In this document: positions 25,317 through 33,662 of the stretch, piece after piece | Layout: each line of letters opens with the position of its first letter | How positions within the stretch are numbered: the first letter of the stretch is position 1 | Assembly (NCBI GenBank): GCA_964462945.1 | Contig: CAYWZW010000019.1 | Span: 1-64,000, forward strand | Length of the DNA: 64,000 bases | Source of the DNA: GCA-020343675 sp964462945 | Lineage (GTDB): Bacteria > Planctomycetota > Phycisphaerae > Sedimentisphaerales > Anaerobacaceae | Direction of reading: 5' to 3' | Program-made: the position numbers and the translations under genes | The notes under the pieces: generated by a model | The model's input: only the letters and a program-made list of their open reading frames with translations | Told to the model about the DNA's origin: nothing | Databases searched by the model: none

Positions 25317-25850
25317 ATGGACGAGAAGCAAATCAAAGAGCTCCTGACTGAGCTGGGCCGCCGGCTGACCGAGCCGGTCCCCCCGGGTCTTGGCGAGCAG
25401 ATCAAACAGCGAATCCCGCACCGGCTGGCCCGGCATAAAATCGGCTGGGACACCGTCAATATCATCATTGATTTGAGGCTGAGCAAGTCCGTCGCGGCGG
25501 CGGTGATCGTCCTTGCAATGATCCTCCTGCTGAATTTGTTTGGAGGCCGGGATTCGACGGTTCGCGGCATTGTCCACGATAGCCTGCTGCTGGTCAGGTA
25601 CTGGGGAAGCGCCGGCGGCGAGGATGTTGCGGCCGCCCGGGCACGGTACGAGTATCTGGTGCATCGGGGCGAAGATGTGGTCTGGTACGGCACTCCGGCC
25701 GATCTGCAGGACGGCAATTCAGTGCTCATGCAGCGCAAGCTCCCCGACGGCAAATATGCGGTCACGTTCGTGGATGGACGCCAGAGAGAGGTCGATTCCG
25801 AGGAGATGGTCGAGCTGCTGGCCCGGATGCTGCAAAAAAAAGCCCAGTAG
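25317..25850 (+). CDS. membrane-anchored protein, probable partner of the ECF sigma factor
   Basis: 177 residues. A cytoplasmic N-terminus (about 1-55), one membrane helix (SVAAAVIVLAMILLLNLF, about 58-76) and an outer domain (85-177). Anti-sigma factors often have this topology and gene order, 43 bases after their sigma gene. No zinc-binding anti-sigma motif (HxxxCxxC) is seen, so the assignment rests on topology and context. Confidence 0.6.
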   Translation: MDEKQIKELLTELGRRLTEPVPPGLGEQIKQRIPHRLARHKIGWDTVNIIIDLRLSKSVAAAVIVLAMILLLNLFGGRDSTVRGIVHDSLLLVRYWGSAGGEDVAAARARYEYLVHRGEDVVWYGTPADLQDGNSVLMQRKLPDGKYAVTFVDGRQREVDSEEMVELLARMLQKKAQ

Positions 25851-25885
25851 CGCACATTCTGACGGCAAAAACAGAGATTTATCTC

Positions 25886-25914
25886 TTGAATTGCACCCGG
25901 TCACGTGGTAAAAT
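25886..25914 (+). promoter_or_regulatory. promoter of prepilin-like gene
   Basis: TTGAAT (25886-25891), 17-base spacer, TAAAAT (25909-25914). Transcription would begin near 25921, giving a ~60-base leader that contains a hairpin. Confidence 0.6.
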
Positions 25915-25924
25915 AGTCAAATAC

Positions 25925-25952
25925 GAGCACGGATTTTGGCAGAATCGTGCTC
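25925..25952 (+). promoter_or_regulatory. 5' leader hairpin of prepilin-like mRNA
   Basis: GAGCACG (25925-25931) and CGTGCTC (25946-25952) form a perfect 7-base stem, extended inside by ATT/AAT past a one-base bulge. It sits 4-5 bases after the predicted transcription start and before the ribosome site AGGAG (25969-25973). Could stabilise the transcript's 5' end or regulate it. Confidence 0.5.
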
Positions 25953-25980
25953 CGGCGGCGTTTATTATAGGAGTACTTAC

Positions 25981-26823
25981 ATGAGTAAGAGAAGAGGGTT
26001 CACCCTGATCGAACTGTTGGTTGTGATCGCAATCATTGCGCTCTTGATGGCGATATTGATGCCGGCCCTCCAGCGGGTCAAGGGCCAGGCCAAAGCGGTC
26101 GCATGTCAGGCGAGACTGAGAGAGTGGGGTCTGATTTATAAGCTCTACACAGACGACTACGGCGGCTATTTTCCTGAAGGCTGGGGCAGGGATGATAGGA
26201 CGCTATGGCCCAACGCTTTGCGGGACTACTACAAGGACAACTGGGACATGCTTCTGTGCCCGACGGCCACAAAGCTCATGGAAAGTACTGCTGACTGGGG
26301 CACGTTCAAAGCGGCTGAGCGCACAATGGCGACTCCCAATGGGGGTTCGTACCGCTATATCTTCAGCTACGGTAACAATTCATGGACGGACTACATGCAT
26401 GGGGACCGTGGCGATCGCCTGCAGGAGTGGTTCTGGAAAAGTGTAAACAACAACACGACTGCGGCACCCGGCAGTCGGACTGTTCTCGGCAGGCCGGTTA
26501 GTGCAAATACTATACCGGTCTTTGGCGATTCCACGTGGCACGATGCCTGGCCCCGAGATACGGACACCCCGGCTCTGACCATGGATGCATTTGGAATCGG
26601 CGACAGAGGCACGAGCGGCGAAATGAACCACTTCGCCATCAACCGGCACGATGGATTTGTGGGCATGCTTTTTATGGACTTCTCCGCCAGGCGTATCGGG
26701 ATCAAAGAGCTCTGGACGCTCAAATGGCATCGTGCCTTTAACGTAACGGGCGCCTGGACACAGGCCGGCGGCGCCCGCCCCGAAGACTGGCCCGTCTGGC
26801 TGCGACGTTTCAGGGATTATTAA
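25981..26823 (+). CDS. prepilin-type N-methylation protein (type II pseudopilin-like)
   Basis: 280 residues. Begins MSKRRGFTLIELLVVIA with the prepilin peptidase site G/FTLIE and a long hydrophobic helix, followed by LMPALQRVKGQAKAVACQ. The C-terminus has HFAINRHDGFVGMLFMDFSA then LWTLKWHRAFN, the his-rich tail seen in planctomycete prepilin-like proteins. After cleavage it would be assembled on or through a type II-secretion-like machinery. Ribosome site AGGAG is 8 bases upstream. A close paralogue follows at 26925. Confidence 0.88.
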   Translation: MSKRRGFTLIELLVVIAIIALLMAILMPALQRVKGQAKAVACQARLREWGLIYKLYTDDYGGYFPEGWGRDDRTLWPNALRDYYKDNWDMLLCPTATKLMESTADWGTFKAAERTMATPNGGSYRYIFSYGNNSWTDYMHGDRGDRLQEWFWKSVNNNTTAAPGSRTVLGRPVSANTIPVFGDSTWHDAWPRDTDTPALTMDAFGIGDRGTSGEMNHFAINRHDGFVGMLFMDFSARRIGIKELWTLKWHRAFNVTGAWTQAGGARPEDWPVWLRRFRDY

Positions 26824-26844
26824 GAAAACACCGTCAAACAAGAA

Positions 26845-26875
26845 AGCTCGGCCTTTTGGGGCCGGCTGTTTTTTG
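26845..26875 (+). terminator. intrinsic terminator after first prepilin-like gene
   Basis: Stem CGGCC (26849-26853) / GGCCG (26860-26864), extended by AGC/GCT around a bulge, then a run GTTTTTTG. It separates the two prepilin-like genes. Confidence 0.7.
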
Positions 26876-26924
26876 CTGATCGGTGCTTCTTGAAAGATTC
26901 ATTCTTTCCTGACGGAGCTGCTTT

Positions 26925-27686
26925 GTGAGCACCCGGCGAGGATTTACGTTAATTGAGCTTTTGGTCGTCATCGCGATTATCGCGCTGTTGATGGCGATCC
27001 TGATGCCGGCCCTGCAGCGGGTGAGGAAACAGACAAAGGCGGTTCTCTGTCAGGCCAATCTCAAACAGTGGGGCCTGGTCTGGGCCATGTACACGGACGA
27101 AAACAACGCCAAGTTCCCCGACTATCTCGGCCCCGACTGGATGCAGAATTTGGTCGATTATTACTCGAACACCGAAAAGCTGCTCTACTGCCCGATGGCT
27201 ACAAAGACCATCTCGGAGGGGGCGCCCATTCGTTATGCAGTCATCGAAAGCGGCAGCAGGCGCTGCGGCAGCTACGCACTCAATGAGTGGGTCAATGACA
27301 GCGACGATACCAGCGACGGCCGGAGTCTTGAAGACTACTGGCGAAACACCAATCACAAGGGCCTGAACAACGTGCCGGTGATGGCGGACGCCGCCTGGCG
27401 AGCCGACGGCCAGCCGTTCCCGACCGACAGCCCTCCGGCATACGACGGCCAGCCTCGCACGGGAGTGGGGACATCGGGAAATGAAATGCGCATCTTCTGC
27501 ATTAATCGACATGACGGGGCGGTCAATGTCCTGTTTATGGATTGGACCACGCGAAAGGTCGGGCTCAAAGAGATGTGGACCCTCAAGTGGCATCGTCGCT
27601 TCAACACTGCCGGCCCGTGGACGAGGGGCGGCTCCGCTCGGCCTGATGACTGGCCCCAATGGATGAGGCACTTCAAAGACTACTGA
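26925..27686 (+). CDS. prepilin-type N-methylation protein, paralogue
   Basis: 253 residues. GTG start preceded by GGAG. N-terminus STRRGFTLIELLVVIA with the G/FTLIE cleavage site and the same helix as the upstream gene, then LMPALQRVRKQ. The C-terminus shares FCINRHDGAVNVLFMDWTTR and MWTLKWHRRFN with the paralogue. The two have clearly duplicated and diverged mainly in the middle. The terminator between them suggests separate transcription or attenuation. Confidence 0.88.
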   Translation: MSTRRGFTLIELLVVIAIIALLMAILMPALQRVRKQTKAVLCQANLKQWGLVWAMYTDENNAKFPDYLGPDWMQNLVDYYSNTEKLLYCPMATKTISEGAPIRYAVIESGSRRCGSYALNEWVNDSDDTSDGRSLEDYWRNTNHKGLNNVPVMADAAWRADGQPFPTDSPPAYDGQPRTGVGTSGNEMRIFCINRHDGAVNVLFMDWTTRKVGLKEMWTLKWHRRFNTAGPWTRGGSARPDDWPQWMRHFKDY

Positions 27687-27739
27687 CCCCCCTGCTCCTT
27701 CCGTATCTTGAGAGAAGCGACGAGCGGCGTTTATACAAA

Positions 27740-28318
27740 CTAATAAATGATGGCTATCGCCTCTTCGATCTTCCTGATGATTTCCTTGGCGTCGGCCGAG
27801 TACGGCACGTAACCGTCGAAGCCTCTGTGCTGCAGAGCCGCCGCTTCGGAATCGCTCAACTGGTTCGCTAATGCGATGATCTTGATCGTCCGCAAGTCCT
27901 CATTATCACGGATGCCCTTACAGACGCCCATCGCATCGATGCCGTCGGCCAAGAAACTGACCAGCAGGACGTGCGGCGCAAATGTCCGGCAGATGGCGCC
28001 GGTCTCAAAACTGCTCCGGGCCGTCTGCACTTCGTAGTCGGCCCTGGTTTTCAGGACGTCGGCCAAGGCCGAAGCCGTTTTCTCATTGCTGTCTGCGACG
28101 AGCACCCGGATTTTACCGACCGCAAGCTCCTCCGTCGGCATGTTGTGCACCTTCATGAAACGAATCAGCTCGCTGAGGGGTATGCGCCGGTCTTTGCTGC
28201 CGGGGATGCGATAGCCCTTGAGCTGGCCGTTGTCAAACCACTTCGACACGGTTCGAGGAGCGACGTGACAAATCCGGGCCACGTCGCCTGTTGTCAGTAC
28301 ATTCTTGCCTTTTGCCAT
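27740..28318 (-). CDS. BldC/excisionase-type HTH fused to a pseudo-receiver domain
   Basis: 192 residues. N-terminal helix-turn-helix of the MerR/excisionase type (about 7-58): TTGDVARICHVAPRTVSKWF then GQLKGYRIPGSKDRRIP. The C-terminal receiver-like fold (68-185) starts VLVADSNEK, with one acidic residue where receivers have two. The phosphoacceptor position (after HVLLV, residue 121) is Ser, not Asp, and the conserved Lys is absent (PYSADA). It therefore probably does not accept phosphate and instead binds a partner or ligand, or signals by association. Stand-alone on the minus strand. Confidence 0.82.
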   Translation of the reverse strand: MAKGKNVLTTGDVARICHVAPRTVSKWFDNGQLKGYRIPGSKDRRIPLSELIRFMKVHNMPTEELAVGKIRVLVADSNEKTASALADVLKTRADYEVQTARSSFETGAICRTFAPHVLLVSFLADGIDAMGVCKGIRDNEDLRTIKIIALANQLSDSEAAALQHRGFDGYVPYSADAKEIIRKIEEAIAIIY

Positions 28319-28537
28319 TTCGTGATTCCCGCCACCTGAGTATCTAAACCGTACCTATATTCGGTTATAAAGCGGGGATTGTTTAACAAACGGCGGCAAT
28401 TTCCGCGCCGGCGGCAAATAAGTGGCGGTCTGACCGGGACGACGTCCCATAAGTGCTTCTGAGACGTTCGGAAAAAACCACTGGCCCGGCGGAAGGACGC
28501 TTCGCCGCCAGCGGCGTGCCGAGCATCGAAAATGTTT
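28319..28537. other. intergenic between divergent regulator and DegT gene
   Basis: No gene or RNA recognised. Contains a GC-rich inverted segment near 28490-28520 (CGCC..GGCG). The predicted DegT promoter follows. Confidence 0.3.
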
Positions 28538-28565
28538 TTGATTTATTCGTTTCAGGAAGTAGAAT
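28538..28565 (+). promoter_or_regulatory. promoter of DegT-family aminotransferase
   Basis: TTGATT (28538-28543), 16-base spacer, TAGAAT (28560-28565), followed by a 40-base leader with AGGAG before ATG 28611. Confidence 0.5.
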
Positions 28566-28610
28566 TCGGTACGGTGCTCTGGTCCACTTATGCCGTCAGG
28601 AGATTACTTT

Positions 28611-29741
28611 ATGGAGATACACTTGTCCCGGCCGGACATTACAGACAGAGAGATCGAAGCCGTCCGTGCAGTGCTTCGCGGCCCCCATCTTTCGCTCGGC
28701 CCCAAATTAGCGGAGTTTGAGAGGGCCTTCTGTGACTATATCGGCACAAAGCGCGCCGTGGCGGTCAACAGCGGAACCAGCGGCTTGTTCCTGTGCGTCT
28801 CGGCGTTGGGGATTGGGCCGGGTGACGAGGTCATTACCACGCCGTTCACGTTCGTCGCTTCAGCGACTTCGATTATGATGGCCGGGGCCAGGCCGGTCTT
28901 TGTGGATATTGACCCGGTCAGTTTGAATATCGACCCGGCTAAAATTGAATCCGCGGTGACCCGGAAGACAAAGGCCATTCTGCCGGTCGAGATCTTCGGC
29001 AATCCTGCCGGCCTTGACCGAGTCTGTGAAATCGCCCGAAAGCATAATCTCGCCATCATTGAAGATAGCTGTGAAGCCGTGGGTTCGTCGCTCAATGGAA
29101 GGAAAGCCGGCACGTTCGGCACGATGAGCGTGTTCGGCTTTTACCCCAACAAGCAAATAACAACGGGCGAAGGCGGAATGGTTTTGACCGATGACGATTC
29201 TCTGGCGGAGACGTGCGTATCGCTTCGCAACCAGGGAAGGGCCAAGGGCGGCGGCTGGCTGGGGCACGAGAGGCTGGGCTACAACTACCGGCTCAGTGAC
29301 ATAAATTGTGCGCTCGGCATCGTTCAGCTATCGAGAATCGACGAAATCAAGGCCAAACGCAGGCAGGTTGCAAAATGGTACCAGGAGATGTTGGCGGACG
29401 AGGACCGGCTCATTGTGCCCGCCGAGCCGAAAGGCTGCGATCTGAACTGGTTCGTCTTTGTCGTCCGGCTCAGAGATGACTTCACGTTAGAGCGGCGGGA
29501 CCGGATTTTGCGGCAGATGACAAGTGAGGGCATCGAGGTCGGCAATTATTTTACGCCCGTGCATCTGATGCCCTTCATCGCTAAGCCATTCGGCTACAGG
29601 GCGGGCGATTTCCCCGCCGCCGAATCCGCCAGCCGCCGCACCATCGCCCTGCCGTTCCATAACAACCTGACCAAAGACGAGGTCGGAGTCGTTTGCAAAA
29701 CACTTGGGAGACTTCTCGATACTGTATCGCGTGTCTTGTGA
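28611..29741 (+). CDS. DegT/DnrJ/EryC1-family sugar aminotransferase
   Basis: 376 residues, usual length. Shows NSGTSGLFL (52-60), TTPFTFVASATS (76-87), EDSCEAVGS (151-159), and GFYPNKQITTGEGG with the PLP-binding lysine Lys181. It makes amino sugars from UDP- or dTDP-keto sugars for surface glycans or natural products. Start ATG 28611 has AGGAG 8 bases upstream. No glycan cluster is adjacent, but two glycosyltransferase genes lie 3 kb on. Confidence 0.92.
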   Translation: MEIHLSRPDITDREIEAVRAVLRGPHLSLGPKLAEFERAFCDYIGTKRAVAVNSGTSGLFLCVSALGIGPGDEVITTPFTFVASATSIMMAGARPVFVDIDPVSLNIDPAKIESAVTRKTKAILPVEIFGNPAGLDRVCEIARKHNLAIIEDSCEAVGSSLNGRKAGTFGTMSVFGFYPNKQITTGEGGMVLTDDDSLAETCVSLRNQGRAKGGGWLGHERLGYNYRLSDINCALGIVQLSRIDEIKAKRRQVAKWYQEMLADEDRLIVPAEPKGCDLNWFVFVVRLRDDFTLERRDRILRQMTSEGIEVGNYFTPVHLMPFIAKPFGYRAGDFPAAESASRRTIALPFHNNLTKDEVGVVCKTLGRLLDTVSRVL

Positions 29742-29802
29742 GCCGTATCTGGTTGTATGGAGCCCCAATGCGATATATCACATTGCGAAGTGCGGTACAG
29801 CG

Positions 29803-30114
29803 TCAGTTTCTGGACTTGTAAATGATCTTCCCATGTTTTAGTACGTTTTCTAAGAAGCCGCTCTTGTCATGTTCACGGCACAAAAGCACGGGCTCTATGC
29901 GCTTATTCACAGTGCGAACAAGGCTGAACAATTCAGCGCTTGTCGTGAGGTAATCACCCTGAAGCTTATCCACCACCACAGCTATATCGATGTCGCTGTA
30001 TTCCTTGGCGGTACCTCTGGCGTGTGAGCCGTAAAGTATCACCATGCTGACGGGCATCAGATTCTTCACTTTCCGGGCATAAAGTCTGGCTATTTCAGCA
30101 ATTTTCTTGTCCAT
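29803..30114 (-). CDS. MNT-type nucleotidyltransferase (antitoxin-like)
   Basis: 103 residues of the minimal nucleotidyltransferase fold. Motif LYGSHARGTAKEYSDIDIAV gives GSxxRG and the paired aspartates DID that bind metal. Such proteins partner a HEPN protein; in characterised pairs the MNT enzyme modifies the HEPN toxin and neutralises it. The start ATG 30114 overlaps the end of the HEPN gene by 25 bases, so the two are translated together. Confidence 0.88.
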   Translation of the reverse strand: MDKKIAEIARLYARKVKNLMPVSMVILYGSHARGTAKEYSDIDIAVVVDKLQGDYLTTSAELFSLVRTVNKRIEPVLLCREHDKSGFLENVLKHGKIIYKSRN

Positions 30115-30485
30115 GCGTAGAATCTCTTCGTTTTCTTGTACAGTTCCTCGCACTTGCTGCGTGTAAGTGACTTCAATAACAGTTCCCTGTCTTCCGGATA
30201 ACGGGCCTGTATATTAAGCGGCATAAGTTCGTTGAAAAGCGCAAAATACTCTTCGTCAGCGAGATCGTCAAATCTTGATTCTTCGGAAAGTAACAGAAGA
30301 TTATGACTATAAGGTGGCTCTTTCTTCTGAGTATGCCAGTAGTAGGCTTTCAGACATTTTTCCACGACCTGATGGCAAAGAAAGCCGACATATAGAAATC
30401 TTTTCGATTCCAGCATTGCTTTCGCACTCACCAAGTCGTAGTGCCCGGTTTGCAGCCAATATTCTATTTTCTTTTTCGTATCCAC
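30090..30485 (-). CDS. HEPN-domain protein, partner of MNT (toxin-like)
   Basis: 131 residues, all-helical, of the PF05168-type HEPN family: AKAMLESKRFLYVGFLCHQV, VEKCLKAYYWHTQ and SHNLLLLSEE. It lacks a clear RX4-6H RNase motif, so it may act by another route or be a nuclease with divergent residues. Forms a HEPN-MNT toxin-antitoxin module with the next gene. GTG 30485 is preferred over TTG 30488 because AAGGA then lies at a good distance. Confidence 0.82.
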   Translation of the reverse strand: MDTKKKIEYWLQTGHYDLVSAKAMLESKRFLYVGFLCHQVVEKCLKAYYWHTQKKEPPYSHNLLLLSEESRFDDLADEEYFALFNELMPLNIQARYPEDRELLLKSLTRSKCEELYKKTKRFYAWTRKLLK

Positions 30486-30588
30486 CAAGCGTCCTTCATC
30501 TTGGGAAATCCAATCTTTCCTCTCGAATCCAAGCGAATTATACCCTATAAGCTAAACAGGAGCCAAGAACAAAACTCGCGTTTTCCGT

Positions 30589-30617
30589 TTGGCATCGGGG
30601 GTATCGTTTACTACATA
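30589..30617 (+). promoter_or_regulatory. promoter of small membrane-protein gene
   Basis: TTGGCA (30589-30594), 17-base spacer, TACATA (30612-30617). The following leader has a hairpin CGGCTGG/CCAGCCG (30642-30648, 30655-30661) before the coding region. Confidence 0.45.
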
Positions 30618-30690
30618 TTTAATAGAGGAAACGCAAGAGACCGGCTGGGGGGGACCAGCCGATAAAGCAATGTTCCTTTGGGAAGGGAGA

Positions 30691-30978
30691 ATGATCGTGA
30701 GCGGCTGGAGATCCAAATTTATTTTCCTGCTGATCGTCTATTTTGCCGGCTTTGCAACGGCCATCTACACCCTGGCCCCGGCCCCCGAGAACACAAAGCC
30801 ATTCAGCCTTGGGGCACTCATCGGTCCTCGCTCAGGGCAAACGGAACGCCTCACGAGTGAGGAATTCGTCGAGTCTTTCAATGCCGGGATGCACAAGTGC
30901 GTCGAGTTCGGCAAGGCTGCGGCCCTGCATGCGGCCAAGCTCATAAAGGAGAAAATGAAAGAGATGCCTGAAACGTGA
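30691..30978 (+). CDS. small signal-anchored hypothetical protein
   Basis: About 95 residues. N-terminal membrane helix (KFIFLLIVYFAGFATAIYTL, about 9-28) and a short outer domain with an amphipathic C-terminal helix (KAAALHAAKLIKEKMKEM). No family recognised. ATG 30691 or GTG 30697 are both possible starts; GGGAG suits the latter, and ATG 30670 is also in frame. It is convergent with the next gene, 19 bases away. Confidence 0.6.
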   Translation: MIVSGWRSKFIFLLIVYFAGFATAIYTLAPAPENTKPFSLGALIGPRSGQTERLTSEEFVESFNAGMHKCVEFGKAAALHAAKLIKEKMKEMPET

Positions 30979-30997
30979 AACCGGCCGCGCCGAGGCT

Positions 30998-32923
30998 TCA
31001 GGAGGATGGCCTGAGCTGCTTGTTGAACGTTCGCAGTTGGGCATCGAGAGCGCTGAGGGCCCAGTCTATGTAGTGCAATTGGTGAACGGGCTGGCGATGC
31101 CCTTCATTCAGCAAGCCCGTTTGAACCATTTTGATGAATCTGTCTATCGTCTGGCGGCTGATTTCGGTAGGTTCGGCGGCCCATTTCTTCAAATCTTCGT
31201 ATTGCCCCTGTAATCCCGGGTTGTTTTTCAACTGTTCGACCGTCAAGTACTCGGCCGGGTTGTACGCCAACTGCAAGCCCTTCAGGCATACGATGAGCGG
31301 CTCATAATTGGCTCTCTTGTCCATGCGGATAAACTTGTACTGCTGGACGTGCGTCGTGGCCTGGGCCGGGGGTTTGTTTGCGACATCGTCTCCACCCAGG
31401 TACCACCTGCGTTTGCTGGTTCTGGCAAAGACGAGCTCTTCACCGTACTGGTACTGTTTTATCTCGTCGTTACCCATTCTCGAAATCCACATTTTTCCGC
31501 TGCTCTTTCGCTCGGGACCGCCGCCCAGCGCCAGCAGGCATTTGACGAAACCCAGCGGGAGAATCTTCTGCTTGTCGATCTGGTTTCTTCGAAGCTGCAA
31601 CGAAAGGTGCAGGCTGTGCGGGCGGACGTCGTAAAAACTGGCAATCTCGTGGATCAACTGATTGAGCAGCCAGGGGTCGGCCGTGGCCGGGCGAGACAGC
31701 TCGCCGGCGATATTCAGCCTTCCCGGCGCAAGCTCCAAGAAGCCGCTTCGTCGTGCCTGGTCGGTTGCGCCGCTGTGGTCGTCAACGTATCCGCCAACTT
31801 TCCAGGACAGAACGTCCAGGTGAAAATCATAGAAGTATTTGAACCCGTCATAGACCGGGTCAAGCGCCTTTTGGAAGCTTCGTTGCGGCTCGACGGCGGC
31901 TGGCCCGAGATTGCTCAATTCGATCTCAATGCCAAGCGGCACCAGCCCCGGGTGAAGATTCGACCGAATTCGAGCCAGGTCGGCCTCCGCCACGCGAGCA
32001 TCGAACATGCTTTTTGCTGCGCGGACGGCGTATTTCACATAGTCAATCAGATCGTTTCTGTGATAGGGCATCGTTTGAAGGCATTTGTCAACAATCAAAT
32101 CAACCGTCTCGCCATTTGCATTGATCATTTGCAGAGCCGCAACCAGACTGACCGACCGAATGAAATACCTTTCGGACGTGCGCATACGCTCAATTTCAAA
32201 CCGGTATCGGGACTGGATGTGCTCGTCGAGCTGACTGAGCAGAACCTGCCTGACAACCAGGGCCAGATAATTCTTAATAAACGGCTCGGCCTCCGGGTCG
32301 TCGTACAAGTGTTTGATGCTCGGCCGGGGGCGATCCAGCTCGTGCTCGAGATAGTAATCGCTCACGGCGTCCGAGCGATAATGGCTCATGACCAGGTCTC
32401 GCTCGGTGGTCGCCAGCAGTTCCCGGTCGGCTCGGCGCTCCGATTCGGCATCGACCGTTCGCTCGCCGGGACGAATATGTCTCTTGATGAATTTCTCGAT
32501 GCGTTTTCGCAGCCAGAGCTCGTGAATCAGATTGACGTGGAACCGGTCGCCGAAGTGCTTTTTCATGGCGTCGTGAGAGACCAGGTAGGCCTGGGCTTCG
32601 ACGAAACCGTTGGCCGTGTTGACGCGGACCGTTTCTCTGTCGTAGCGTTTGCCTTCGTACCGGTCGATTTCAGCCATGGCCCGGGCGGGGATGTCATGGA
32701 TGACCAGCCCTTCAATTCTCGAAGAGGGCGCGGCAATCGCGTAGTAATACACGTTGTCCGGGCTGACGCTGCGGTAATGGGCAAGCAAAGCAGGCTCGGC
32801 GAAAAGCGTCTCGCCGTCAACTTTCGAGGCCTTTCTGGTAAAACTCAAACCACAGACCGACTGGAGAATTGTGCTGTCCCGCAGTGAGCCATAAACAAAC
32901 AGGTTGACTTTATCGTCGCTCAT
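30998..32923 (-). CDS. GGCT-like domain fused to amidoligase-like domain
   Basis: 641 residues. Residues 6-125 form a gamma-glutamylcyclotransferase/AIG2-like domain: LFVYGSLRD (8-16), with the loop that binds the glutamyl group, and the general-base Glu90 in DRYEGKRYDRE. Residues 130-320 are helical and charged. Residues 325-445 resemble the COOH-NH2 ligase (amidoligase) family: GIEIELSNLG (331-340), then PHSLHLSLQL with histidines near 436-439. Amidoligases join amino acids or peptides by amide bonds, and GGCT-like genes are known neighbours; a single-chain fusion would let one protein form and cleave gamma-glutamyl bonds. Substrate unknown. ATG 32923. It follows the GT2 gene 43 bases downstream and may share its operon. 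Confidence 0.7.
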   Translation of the reverse strand: MSDDKVNLFVYGSLRDSTILQSVCGLSFTRKASKVDGETLFAEPALLAHYRSVSPDNVYYYAIAAPSSRIEGLVIHDIPARAMAEIDRYEGKRYDRETVRVNTANGFVEAQAYLVSHDAMKKHFGDRFHVNLIHELWLRKRIEKFIKRHIRPGERTVDAESERRADRELLATTERDLVMSHYRSDAVSDYYLEHELDRPRPSIKHLYDDPEAEPFIKNYLALVVRQVLLSQLDEHIQSRYRFEIERMRTSERYFIRSVSLVAALQMINANGETVDLIVDKCLQTMPYHRNDLIDYVKYAVRAAKSMFDARVAEADLARIRSNLHPGLVPLGIEIELSNLGPAAVEPQRSFQKALDPVYDGFKYFYDFHLDVLSWKVGGYVDDHSGATDQARRSGFLELAPGRLNIAGELSRPATADPWLLNQLIHEIASFYDVRPHSLHLSLQLRRNQIDKQKILPLGFVKCLLALGGGPERKSSGKMWISRMGNDEIKQYQYGEELVFARTSKRRWYLGGDDVANKPPAQATTHVQQYKFIRMDKRANYEPLIVCLKGLQLAYNPAEYLTVEQLKNNPGLQGQYEDLKKWAAEPTEISRQTIDRFIKMVQTGLLNEGHRQPVHQLHYIDWALSALDAQLRTFNKQLRPSS

Positions 32924-32966
32924 GCTTTGTGTATCGCGCCCCGAACATCATATTTCGTCTCGGTCG

Positions 32967-33662
32967 TCAATTTCCGCTCCGGATTCGGCCCTGCAGCTCA
33001 AACAGCTCCTTGAACGCGCGAAGAATCACTCGCCATTTTGCGCCGGTTTGTACGCCCGCCGTCCGCGGATAATGATGCACGCCTTTTTGGATGATACGGT
33101 AACCTTTCCGGGCGGCTCGGGCCAGAATCTCGGCGTCGATCAGAGCCCCGGTGCTTGACAATTCGATCTTGTCAAAAATCGCCCTTTTGTACAGCTTGAA
33201 CGCACAGTCGATGTCGCGGATTTTCAGGCCGAACAGCAGGCATACCAGTTTGGTCCAGCACCAGGCGTTGATTTTACGTACAAAAGAGTCCCGGCGATTC
33301 AAGCGATAGCAGCTTACAATATCGTATTGTTCCATTAACGGCAGCAGCGGCGGCATTTCGCTCATATCGAATTGGCCGTCGCCGTCGGTGTAAAAAACAA
33401 GCTCTTTCGTCGCGGCTTTGAAGCCTGATCGCAGCGCCGCCCCGTACCCGAGATTGCGCTGGTGGTGCACGACTTTGACGCTGGTGTTCCGGCGGGCGAT
33501 CTCGTCGGCGATTTGCCCGGTGCGGTCGCAACTGCCGTCATCGACGATAATAACCTCGAAATCGGCGTTGAGCTTTTCCAGAACCCCCAGTGCGTTTTCG
33601 ACGGTCCGGCCGACATTTTCCTGCTCGTTGTAGCAGGGGAAAAAAACGCTGACGGAAACCAT
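32967..33662 (-). CDS. family 2 glycosyltransferase
   Basis: 231 residues. GT-A fold with SVFFPCYNEQENVG (5-18), VIIVDDGSCDRT (nucleotide-binding DD) and FYTDGDGQFD carrying the DxD motif; no C-terminal membrane helices. Close to DPM1-type polyprenyl-phosphate glycosyltransferases, which make lipid-linked sugar donors in the cytoplasm. Its ATG overlaps the stop of the upstream GT-C-like gene (TAATG), so translation is coupled; it probably supplies the donor for that enzyme. Confidence 0.88.
   Translation of the reverse strand: MVSVSVFFPCYNEQENVGRTVENALGVLEKLNADFEVIIVDDGSCDRTGQIADEIARRNTSVKVVHHQRNLGYGAALRSGFKAATKELVFYTDGDGQFDMSEMPPLLPLMEQYDIVSCYRLNRRDSFVRKINAWCWTKLVCLLFGLKIRDIDCAFKLYKRAIFDKIELSSTGALIDAEILARAARKGYRIIQKGVHHYPRTAGVQTGAKWRVILRAFKELFELQGRIRSGN

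Noticed and set aside
31349..32887. 512-residue plus-strand frame
   Set aside because: Antisense shadow of the GGCT-amidoligase gene; no recognisable domains.
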